This document shows positions 1 to 5,646 of a DNA stretch of 9,085 nt, piece by piece. Position 1 is the first letter of the stretch; every line of letters starts with the position of its first letter. The DNA is from Promethearchaeota archaeon (GTDB lineage: Archaea; Asgardarchaeota; Lokiarchaeia; Sigynarchaeales; SOKP01), in contig JAGXNZ010000268.1 of NCBI GenBank assembly GCA_019894655.1, positions 1 to 9,085 of the forward strand, written 5' to 3'. The translations under genes and the position numbers were made by a program. The notes beneath the pieces were generated by a model. That model made no database searches. It worked only from the letters and a program-made list of their open reading frames with translations, and was not told the origin of the DNA.

Positions 1-920
1 CTGGAGAGTTCATTCTAAGTGGAATCGATCCGCTTCAAATTGAAATCCTTACCAAGCGGATCAATATCCAAGTTCCAATTATAATCGGTGAACCGATAAT
101 AGTGTATCGAGAAAAAATTACTAAGAGGAGCAGAGATTTTTATACGAAATCAGCTAATTCTCATAATCGCATCTTGTTATACCTTGAACCGCTAGACGAG
201 AAAACAGAAAAACTAATTGAATCCGGAAAAATAACAGACCTGATGCATGATAAAGATAGAGCAAAAATTTTAAGAGAAGAAGCCGGTTGGGACGCAAAAG
301 AAGCTAGAAGGATCGTTGATGTGTATCAAGGAAGCCTACTCGTAAATGGCACCACTGGATTACAAAGATTTGATAAAGTTAAATCTTATTTAACAGCCGC
401 CTTTAGAGATTGGCTTGGAGAATGTATTCTTGCGAAAGAACCAGGTGCAGGATTTAAAATAGTTTTCACAGACATGACTATTCATGAAGACACTCGCCAT
501 ACATCATATGGCCAAATAGCAGGAATGGCTTTCTCTGCTATGTCCTTAGCAATGTTAGACGCTGCGCCTCATCTTTTTGAACCTATTCAGAGAATTGATG
601 TGAAAACTCCAGAAGGATCAGAGGGACCCGTAAATGCTATTATTAGCAGGCGACGTGGCAAAATTACAAATGTAATTCCAGAAGGAGAATACGTAAGAGT
701 TCATGGTGTAATTCCCGCAGCTGAAACTATTGGTATAGCTGACGATATTCGAGGTTCTACTGCAGGAAGAGCATTTTTTGGATACGAGTTTTCTGGTTTT
801 GAAAAAGTACCAAATAGTTTAGAAGAAGATCTTATCCTCGAAATAAGAAAGAGGAAAGGTATGCCGGACCATTTGGCTAATTCTTCAAGCTGGGATCGGT
901 TTATTTACAAAAAGACCTAG
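1..920 (+). CDS. Elongation factor 2-like translocase, C-terminal fragment (5' end outside window)
   Basis: The reading frame is open from the left edge (first full codon at 3) to TAG at 918-920, giving 305 residues; archaeal EF-2 is about 730, so this is part of domain III plus domains IV and V. EF-2 is the cytosolic GTPase that moves tRNA and mRNA through the ribosome. Family landmarks are the EP.V.YRE segment near 90-113, GWDAKEARRI, the HEDTRH loop at 483-500, GPVNAIISRRRGKI of domain V, FGYEFSGF and the terminal EIRKRKGM. A GTG at 102 lies inside the protein and is not the start. Three signature sites deviate: GIDPLQIE where GxGELHLE is usual (21-44), SANSHNR where SPNKHNR is usual (150-170), and HTSYGQ where HRGxxQ is usual (498-515). 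The histidine normally converted to diphthamide is kept (498-500). It may be a divergent EF-2 paralog rather than the main translocase. EF-2 family membership is secure; which paralog is not. Confidence 0.92.
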   Translation, partial: GEFILSGIDPLQIEILTKRINIQVPIIIGEPIIVYREKITKRSRDFYTKSANSHNRILLYLEPLDEKTEKLIESGKITDLMHDKDRAKILREEAGWDAKEARRIVDVYQGSLLVNGTTGLQRFDKVKSYLTAAFRDWLGECILAKEPGAGFKIVFTDMTIHEDTRHTSYGQIAGMAFSAMSLAMLDAAPHLFEPIQRIDVKTPEGSEGPVNAIISRRRGKITNVIPEGEYVRVHGVIPAAETIGIADDIRGSTAGRAFFGYEFSGFEKVPNSLEEDLILEIRKRKGMPDHLANSSSWDRFIYKKT

Positions 921-952
921 GTTTTTTTATTATTATTTACTTTTTATATTTT
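909..952 (+). terminator. Oligo-T terminator with palindrome at the EF-2 stop codon
   Basis: A near-perfect palindrome (909-928: A-run, GACCTAGG, T-run; exact core ACCTAGGT at 915-922) overlaps the TAG stop and runs into T7 at 922-928, followed by further T-rich sequence to 952. Archaeal RNA polymerase terminates at oligo-T tracts. The convergent gene ends at 953, so the symmetric element could serve both strands, though the stem is mostly A-T and weak. Confidence 0.5.
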
Positions 953-1516
953 TTATTCTTTAGAAACTTTAAAGTAGAGCTCTCTAACTAGCTTTTGAAA
1001 CGCTTCAATAACTCCCTGTCCTGTTAAAGCACTTGTTTTAAAGTATTCGATGATAGCGTGTCCATTTACAAATTTCATGACATTAAAATTTGAGTTAACT
1101 TTATCTTCGTTAGATATTAACTCGTTTTCGTTAATTAAATCGATTTTATTTCCAAATAAAGCAATTGGAATATCTCCGCAATATTTTTTAAGTTCTTTAA
1201 ACCACTTTTCGTTGTGATTGAAACTTTTTAATTCATCGGGAGCATTGGAAAACACAATTATAGCTCCGCTACTACCATTATAAAACTTACGACGCATAAC
1301 TTCAAAAGTTTCTTGTCCTGCGATATCCCAGATGAATAGTTTTACGTGCTTGCCTTCAATTATTTCATCATAATTTGAAAATTGAGCACCCAAAGTTGAG
1401 ATATAGTCTTTTTGAAACGATCCTGTGGTATACTTTTTAACCAACGTCGTTTTTCCGACTGCAGGATCGCCAACAACAGTTATTTTAAATTTATACTCTT
1501 TTTCTCCTATTGACAT
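953..1516 (-). CDS. Ras/Rab-like small GTPase
   Basis: A 187-residue single-domain GTPase of the Ras superfamily, close to the usual size. All five G motifs are visible: P-loop GDPAVGKTT (16-24), switch I threonine in STLGA (T41), WDIAGQE (63-69, with the catalytic-type glutamine Q68), NKID (123-126) and TSAL (161-164). The N-terminal YKFKITVVGD and the WD-AGQE arrangement resemble Rab proteins most. There is no C-terminal cysteine (it ends FKVSKE), so prenyl anchoring as in eukaryotic Rab or Ras is not possible; localisation would need a partner. The stretch between G4 and G5 (about 130-157) is somewhat long and variable. The ATG at 1516 lies just ahead of the first strand and about 27 bp from a TATA-like box, consistent with a leaderless message. 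Such GTPases are strongly expanded in Asgard archaea; the specific role is unknown. Confidence 0.93.
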   Translation of the reverse strand: MSIGEKEYKFKITVVGDPAVGKTTLVKKYTTGSFQKDYISTLGAQFSNYDEIIEGKHVKLFIWDIAGQETFEVMRRKFYNGSSGAIIVFSNAPDELKSFNHNEKWFKELKKYCGDIPIALFGNKIDLINENELISNEDKVNSNFNVMKFVNGHAIIEYFKTSALTGQGVIEAFQKLVRELYFKVSKE

Positions 1517-1533
1517 AATCTTAATAGTAAAAA

Positions 1534-1550
1534 TTTCTTTAAATATTTTT
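1534..1550 (-). promoter_or_regulatory. Putative TATA box for the Ras/Rab-like GTPase
   Basis: On the minus strand an AAATATTTAAAG stretch is centred about 27 bp upstream of the ATG at 1516. This is the archaeal TATA-to-start distance expected for a transcript beginning at or near the start codon. In such AT-rich sequence this is suggestive only. Confidence 0.35.
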
Positions 1551-1593
1551 AACTATAGGGATTGGACCAAATCTTAACATTTAAAGAATTAAA

Positions 1594-1610
1594 GATTTAT
1601 TATTAATATT
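1594..1610 (+). promoter_or_regulatory. Putative TATA region for the acidic repeat protein
   Basis: TTTATTATTAATATT lies 46-60 bp upstream of the ATG at 1656, preceded by purines (AAAG) resembling a BRE. It would give a leader of roughly 30 nt. The leader has only a weak purine-rich stretch (GAGAGAA near 1632) and no clear Shine-Dalgarno. The call is weak because the whole spacer is AT-rich. Confidence 0.3.
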
Positions 1611-1655
1611 AAAGGAATATTGAAATGAATTAGAGAGAATTAATTTGATGTAAAA

Positions 1656-2552
1656 ATGACCGAAGATCAAGAAAATAAAAACGAGGTAGAAAGTAGTGAG
1701 GAGAAAGAAGAACCAAGAGAAGATCGAGACGATTTAGACATTTATATCTCAGAGATGAAGAATCTAGAAACAGATTTTTCTGATTTGGAAGACTTAGATC
1801 TCGAAGAATTAAAAGAAATGCAAGAAGCAATTGCTAAAGTAAAGGAATTAGAAAGTTTGGAGGTTGATGAGAATCTCGAGGATTTTGTTCCAGATCTTCA
1901 ATCATCTGAACAAAAAGTCTATCTAGCACAAAAAGAAGCAATGAAAAGCGATTTTTCAGATATCGAAGAAATTGATTTTGAGGAACTACAAGAAATGCAA
2001 AAAGCAATTGAATCAGTAAAACAAGAAGAGATTCAAGAGGCTGGAGCGGACATAAACCAAATGACAGAAACCGATTTAATTTCTTCAGATTTGGAAGAAC
2101 GCATCAAAGAAGAACTTTTAGAAAGAAAACAGGAAGCTAAAAAAGAGATTATCACACCTGAAATTTTCGTTGAACGCTGTAAGGTTAAACGCGATAAAAT
2201 TTGGTATCACGCTTTATATTATCTAATTTATGATGCAGAAGATAACCTAGCGAGTAAGGCTTTATTATATGAAATGTTAAAGGAAGTTACGAGTAAAAGT
2301 CCTATAGATCCCATTCCAGAAAACCAGTTTTATTTTGGATTAGGATACATTTTAAGATTATCACTTAATGAGAAACAAGTTGTTAAATACATCAAAGGGG
2401 GCAAATTTAAGGTTAATGTGGGTGTAAAAGGTATGAGAGATCTTTTAGAAGAAGTGGGAGAACCGATTAATACGAGGCCAATTCTAAAAGAAGAAGAGAA
2501 GAAAAACATGTACAAAGAATTTCTCAATGACGATTTTTTTGATCAAATTTAA
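1656..2552 (+). CDS. Acidic, internally repeated protein of unknown function
   Basis: This 298-residue protein is not recognised. The N-terminal 165 residues are very rich in Glu, Asp, Lys and Gln and likely helical or disordered. They contain two copies of a motif, (S/T)DFSD(L/I)E followed by EEL.EMQ.AI, at residues 39-65 and 98-124, a 59-residue offset. Residues 168-298 look like a compact globular domain: helices around 183-193 and 199-212, a third at 223-236, then a strand pair (VVKYI, KFKVNV) joined by a Gly-Gly turn and a final helix. That order resembles a winged helix, but this is a guess from secondary structure. There is no signal peptide or membrane segment, so it is probably cytosolic. 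The ATG at 1656 is the only sensible start before the acidic region. A divergent promoter region is shared with the small GTPase gene upstream; a functional link is not shown. Confidence 0.8.
   Translation: MTEDQENKNEVESSEEKEEPREDRDDLDIYISEMKNLETDFSDLEDLDLEELKEMQEAIAKVKELESLEVDENLEDFVPDLQSSEQKVYLAQKEAMKSDFSDIEEIDFEELQEMQKAIESVKQEEIQEAGADINQMTETDLISSDLEERIKEELLERKQEAKKEIITPEIFVERCKVKRDKIWYHALYYLIYDAEDNLASKALLYEMLKEVTSKSPIDPIPENQFYFGLGYILRLSLNEKQVVKYIKGGKFKVNVGVKGMRDLLEEVGEPINTRPILKEEEKKNMYKEFLNDDFFDQI
1770..1850 (+). repeat. Acidic motif, copy 1 (residues 39-65)
   Basis: It encodes TDFSDLEDLDLEELKEMQ and then an AIAKVKE tail. Copy 2 begins 177 bp downstream. Conserved positions are DFSD, acidic pairs, EEL, EMQ and AI, suggesting a short helical binding motif duplicated in tandem. 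Confidence 0.75.
1947..2027 (+). repeat. Acidic motif, copy 2 (residues 98-124)
   Basis: It encodes SDFSDIEEIDFEELQEMQ and then AIESVKQ, aligning without gaps to copy 1. Differences are mainly conservative (L/I, D/E), so the protein motif is preserved even where the DNA differs. Confidence 0.75.
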
Positions 2553-2599
2553 TGAAATGAATTAGTTAAGTTACAAGCATACCCATCTAGATAATTAAA

Positions 2600-2610
2600 T
2601 TTATATATAT
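2600..2610 (+). promoter_or_regulatory. Putative TATA box for the seven-helix membrane protein
   Basis: TTTATATATAT is the clearest TATA-like element in the window. It predicts a transcription start near 2630, leaving a leader of about 45 nt that includes the Shine-Dalgarno at 2664-2669. No terminator is evident between the upstream gene (end 2552) and this box, so read-through from upstream is also possible. Confidence 0.45.
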
Positions 2611-2663
2611 CTTAAAAAATAATTAAGTACCATTTAATTTTAAATAAAAAAATTAGAAAAATT

Positions 2664-2669
2664 GGTGAT
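2664..2669 (+). promoter_or_regulatory. Shine-Dalgarno that fixes a TTG start
   Basis: GGTGAT, matching the archaeal 16S anti-Shine-Dalgarno, ends 5 nt before TTG at 2675. An in-frame TGA at 2666-2668 overlaps it, so translation cannot begin further upstream. The first in-frame ATG is at codon 47, after the first membrane helix. Confidence 0.65.
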
Positions 2670-2674
2670 TATTC

Positions 2675-3436
2675 TTGGATATAGTAGATATTTTACAAGG
2701 AACTCTTAGTCTTATTTTTGTTCTAATTTCCTTTGTTATAGGAGTCATAATTATCTCCAAATACGGCAAACATAAGAATAGGTTGTATATCCTGGTAGGG
2801 CTCTGTTGGCTTATGCTGTCCACTCTTTGGTTACCAGAGGCAGTCTCATTCCTTATGAACTTATTCATAACACAAACTCTCGTTACAGAATTGTATTTTA
2901 TTATGGGCAATGTTTTTGTTCCGGTTGCTTTAATTTGTTGGGTTATTGCTTACACAGATATGATCAATAAACAGAAACAAAAGCTAGCTATAGTGCTTAT
3001 TGTAATCTTTAGCATTGTCTTTGAGGGGTTGTTTTTCTATTATTACTTTTTGGATATAAATTTAATAGGAGAAATTAATCCGTTAAGACCATTCAGTGCT
3101 GATTTGGGATATTTCCTAACAATTTTATTGTCCATATCATTTTTAATATTGTTTGTGACTGGTTTTAAGTTTGCTAGAAAATCAATAAAATCTGAAAATA
3201 AAGAAGTTAAACTAAAAGGAAAACTCCTTTTATTTGCTTTTATCGCATTCACAATCGCCGCTCTGCTAGAAAAAGTGGCAAGGTCTATTCTGATAGGAAC
3301 GATTTTTATGGATCCAACTATTCTACTATTGTCAGTGATGCTAGTAGTTGTGAGATTGTTATTAATATCGAGTGCGATTGCATTTTATGGAGGGTTTCTC
3401 TTACCAGGCTGGATGAAGAAAATCTTAAAACAATAA
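2675..3436 (+). CDS. Seven-transmembrane protein of unknown function
   Basis: A 253-residue integral membrane protein, family not recognised. Seven hydrophobic helices are visible at about 8-29, 36-58, 72-94, 102-126, 145-165, 182-203 and 215-243. Basic residues concentrate after helices 1 (KYGKHKNR), 3 (NKQKQK) and 5 (KFARKS to KLKGK) and at the C-terminus (MKKILKQ). By the positive-inside rule this gives an outside N-terminus and a cytosolic C-terminus, the topology of rhodopsins and GPCRs. Helix 7 has an arginine (R227) and no lysine, so it is not a retinal-binding rhodopsin. Short polar extracellular loops and the lack of any soluble domain leave receptor, transporter accessory or sensor roles open. 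It starts with TTG at 2675, supported by GGTGAT just upstream. The gene appears to have its own promoter and an oligo-T terminator. Confidence 0.82.
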   Translation: MDIVDILQGTLSLIFVLISFVIGVIIISKYGKHKNRLYILVGLCWLMLSTLWLPEAVSFLMNLFITQTLVTELYFIMGNVFVPVALICWVIAYTDMINKQKQKLAIVLIVIFSIVFEGLFFYYYFLDINLIGEINPLRPFSADLGYFLTILLSISFLILFVTGFKFARKSIKSENKEVKLKGKLLLFAFIAFTIAALLEKVARSILIGTIFMDPTILLLSVMLVVVRLLLISSAIAFYGGFLLPGWMKKILKQ

Positions 3437-3475
3437 TTTTTTTTTAAATTTTTTTTTGATTACGTTCCTTTTTTT
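3437..3475 (+). terminator. Triple oligo-T archaeal terminator
   Basis: Immediately after the TAA stop (3434-3436) come T9 (3437-3445), T9 (3449-3457) and T7 (3469-3475). Consecutive T-tracts without a stem-loop are the typical intrinsic terminator of archaea. This isolates the membrane-protein transcript from the downstream EngB-like gene. Confidence 0.65.
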
Positions 3476-3523
3476 GTATAGTATATGAATTTCTTCGCTT
3501 AGAAAACAATGAATGTTAATAAG

Positions 3524-3540
3524 ATAAAAAATATTTAATA
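3524..3540 (+). promoter_or_regulatory. Putative BRE/TATA for the EngB-like gene
   Basis: A purine-rich ATAAAAA followed by ATATTTAATA lies about 50 bp upstream of the ATG at 3587. The predicted start near 3562 leaves a leader of about 25 nt with no recognisable Shine-Dalgarno. The rest of the 3476-3586 spacer shows nothing else. Confidence 0.35.
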
Positions 3541-3586
3541 AATAAGCTGATATCATTCAAATTGCATAATAATACTCTTTAAAACT

Positions 3587-4225
3587 ATGAAATCTAAACC
3601 TTCTTTGCTTATTATCGGAAATTCAAATGTAGGAAAAAGTTCAATAACAAGGCTATTACTTCCAAATCCAAGAAAGTTTAAGGGTAAAGCAGGTAAAAAA
3701 CCAGGAAGTACCTTATTGATAAAAGCAATTAATCTCCCTCAAATGCCATATATTATTGTAGATTTACCGGGATTAGGCTACATGAAGAGTCCAAGCCGTC
3801 GAAGAGAGGAACATGTGAAAAAGCAGTTAATTATCCACATTGAAAAACATCACAGTGAATACTTCTTAGGTTTGGTGATTTTAAATATTACCCGAATTGA
3901 GGATGAGTTAATTAAGTATCACATTCAAAATAAAACCACAATTCCTCTAACAGTTGAATTAATCCAATTTTTAAAAGAATTTGGTGTGCCTCTTCTTGTC
4001 ATTTTAAATAAAATCGATAAAGTTTCTGTTTTTGACAGAAAAAGAATAATACCATCAATGATTGATACGGTTAACGATTATGGAATCCATTTAACTCAAG
4101 TAGACGGTGAAAAAAATATAGACCAAAGTTCAGTATCGTTTTTAGAATTTTCAGCTCACAAAAAAATTAATTTAGATATCTTAAAACGAATAATTAATGA
4201 GCACTTACAATTCGGAAGAACGTAA
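3587..4225 (+). CDS. engB: EngB/YihA-type GTP-binding protein
   Basis: A 212-residue GTPase of the Era-like TRAFAC class, the normal length for EngB. G1 is GNSNVGKSS (11-19), the switch I region is KKPGST (37-42), G3 is DLPGLGY (59-65, the EngB-type form), G4 is NKID (141-144) and G5 is SAHK (189-192). Bacterial EngB acts in large ribosomal subunit assembly; archaeal members are presumed to have a comparable ribosome-linked role, which is family knowledge and not shown here. Basic stretches (residues 29-38 and SRRREEHVKK) could contact RNA. It is soluble with no membrane segment. The ATG at 3587 sits immediately before the P-loop strand. The gene ends 14 bp from the convergent Taw1 gene, so the two 3' ends nearly touch. 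It is not related to the Rab-like GTPase in the window beyond the general P-loop fold. Confidence 0.87.
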   Translation: MKSKPSLLIIGNSNVGKSSITRLLLPNPRKFKGKAGKKPGSTLLIKAINLPQMPYIIVDLPGLGYMKSPSRRREEHVKKQLIIHIEKHHSEYFLGLVILNITRIEDELIKYHIQNKTTIPLTVELIQFLKEFGVPLLVILNKIDKVSVFDRKRIIPSMIDTVNDYGIHLTQVDGEKNIDQSSVSFLEFSAHKKINLDILKRIINEHLQFGRT

Positions 4226-4239
4226 ATTTAATAGTTTTA

Positions 4240-5526
4240 TTATGTTTTAGTTATAATAGGATTTTTATCCTTCTCCCAATTTACAGCAAACAAAAAGTCC
4301 CTGCTTGCCTTATTTTTGTATATTAATGGAAAATTACTTTTTGTTTCGAATTTTATCGCTAAATCTTCTAAATCTTCGTAAGTAGGAAAGTAATACTGAA
4401 TAGATTTTTCACTTTTTAGTCTCTTTTTTATATTTAGCGCCCGTGCTTGAAGAGTAAAACCCTTTATTTCAAAAAAATTCGGATTAGCTTTATCGATTAT
4501 CTTGATATAATCATCTAAATAATACTCAGCTAAATTTAAATTTTTTACTGCAGTTAACCTTACTACTGTTCTACAGGAGAGAGAATTGATTAAATCTAGA
4601 CTTTGTGTTATTTTTTGCCAACCATTTTTAATCATTGGGCGACAAATTTTTTTATAAATTTCTTTATTTGGAGCTGGTAACGTAATATAGAGTTGTGAGG
4701 GAAATGAATTTAATCCTTCAATCCTTTCGGGTAAGGTTCCGTTAGTTACAATAAACGAAGTCATACCTCTACCACGGAATTCCTCAACTAACCCCCCTAG
4801 TTTTGGGTATAAGAGTGGTTCACCATCAAGAGATATTGCCGCGTGATTTGGATTCAATGCTTCACTATGAGCTTGCATAATTTCATCTGGTGTGGTTAAG
4901 GAAATATTTAATAACCTCACGATTTCTTCCCTAGAATCGATACAGCAAGATATCTCATTATCAAGTATATAATTCTTTAACGATTCATCTGAGGGATGAA
5001 TAAACTCTTGATTTTTTAAAAGGTTTACTGCTCTTTCGACTTTGTTCTTACTTACATGAAGGTTCTTGGAAAGAGAATTTACATTATGGTCTTCGCTACT
5101 TTTTAACATATAATAAAGCAAATCTACCATAATTTCATAATTTTCAAGATATCGTCTTAAAGGTAAATGATTTTTAATAATATCTTGATGGTGACGTATC
5201 ATTTCATTTACGAGCTCCTTGGGCTCATCTGGTTCGACAATAAACGCCCTACTCAAATTTCCTAATTCGTTATCTCTCCAACAAAAAACGCATTGCTGAT
5301 TACAGAAAGGCATAGCAGGAGAATTTTGTAAGCATCGATGACTTTCAACACCAAAAACGCCCTTATAGCAATTTCTGTTATTTCTACCAGTCAAAAGTTT
5401 TTGTTCTAACCAATGACAAGGTTTTATTGCAGTGTGTTTATTTTTTCCTATAATGCGATAAGTTGTTTTTGAATAAGCTTCAACAAACTCATTAGTTATC
5501 TTATTATCAATAATATATGGAACCAT
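4240..5526 (-). CDS. taw1: tRNA 4-demethylwyosine synthase (radical SAM)
   Basis: Taw1/TYW1 condenses N1-methylguanosine-37 of tRNA-Phe with a two-carbon unit from pyruvate to form 4-demethylwyosine, the first tricyclic step of wyosine synthesis. The radical-SAM cluster motif CxxxCxxC is C75, C79, C82 in FCNQQCVFCWRD, preceded by the diagnostic SHRCLQ. Three further cysteines (C37, C53, C65) match the second iron-sulfur cluster, and K55 follows C53 as in CYK of the family. ISLDGEPLLYPKL (231-243), VTNGTLPERIE and IKGFTLQA are further Taw1 signatures. At 428 residues it is about 80-100 longer than typical archaeal Taw1; the excess lies at about 122-210, where a helix-turn-helix-like segment is inserted. 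It is cytosolic. A TATA-like box about 30 bp upstream suggests a leaderless message. No other wyosine gene lies in the window. Confidence 0.93.
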   Translation of the reverse strand: MVPYIIDNKITNEFVEAYSKTTYRIIGKNKHTAIKPCHWLEQKLLTGRNNRNCYKGVFGVESHRCLQNSPAMPFCNQQCVFCWRDNELGNLSRAFIVEPDEPKELVNEMIRHHQDIIKNHLPLRRYLENYEIMVDLLYYMLKSSEDHNVNSLSKNLHVSKNKVERAVNLLKNQEFIHPSDESLKNYILDNEISCCIDSREEIVRLLNISLTTPDEIMQAHSEALNPNHAAISLDGEPLLYPKLGGLVEEFRGRGMTSFIVTNGTLPERIEGLNSFPSQLYITLPAPNKEIYKKICRPMIKNGWQKITQSLDLINSLSCRTVVRLTAVKNLNLAEYYLDDYIKIIDKANPNFFEIKGFTLQARALNIKKRLKSEKSIQYYFPTYEDLEDLAIKFETKSNFPLIYKNKASRDFLFAVNWEKDKNPIITKT

Positions 5527-5550
5527 ATTTTTGTTCGTACCCTAGTAGAT

Positions 5551-5560
5551 TATAATTATA
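5551..5560 (-). promoter_or_regulatory. Putative TATA box for taw1
   Basis: TATAATTATA, itself palindromic, lies 25-34 bp upstream of the taw1 ATG at 5526 on the minus strand. This is the spacing for a leaderless archaeal transcript, and no Shine-Dalgarno is present ahead of the ATG. Confidence 0.4.
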
Positions 5561-5606
5561 GGTTAATTTAGATATTAAAAATTATTATTTAGAATTATAA
5601 GTGCAG

Positions 5607-5620
5607 AATTAATTTTAATT
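5607..5620 (+). promoter_or_regulatory. Putative TATA region for the nucleoside phosphorylase-like gene
   Basis: AATTAATTTTAATT lies about 27-40 bp upstream of the ATG at 5647 and no Shine-Dalgarno precedes the ATG, so a near-leaderless transcript is plausible. The call is weak because the whole divergent spacer (5527-5646) is AT-rich. Confidence 0.25.
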
Positions 5621-5646
5621 TTGAAAAATTTCTAACTGAGTAAAAA

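Noticed and set aside
102..104. GTG at 102 as the start codon of the first gene.
   Set aside because: The frame is open to the left edge and the upstream codons encode EF-2 domain III sequence running into YRE, so this is an internal valine.
1630..1830. Short open frames opposite or overlapping the main genes (1630-1830, 2330-2527, 2653-2910, 3043-3252, 7204-7446, 8123-8473).
   Set aside because: They lie antisense to confident genes, have compositions mirroring the opposite strand, lack Shine-Dalgarno sequences and show no family motif.
1621..2565. The 13-bp sequence TGAAATGAATTAG occurs at 1621-1633 and 2553-2565, flanking the acidic repeat protein gene like a target-site duplication.
   Set aside because: In a 9-kb AT-rich sequence a 13-bp AT-rich match is expected by chance; there are no terminal inverted repeats, transposase or integrase.
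2675..3436. A microbial rhodopsin or heliorhodopsin.
   Set aside because: The last helix has no lysine for retinal attachment and no rhodopsin signature was seen.
3437..3586. An RNA gene or riboswitch in the spacer before the EngB-like gene.
   Set aside because: The sequence is oligo-T tracts and AT-rich promoter; no stable stem, GC-rich island or tRNA-like arm was found.
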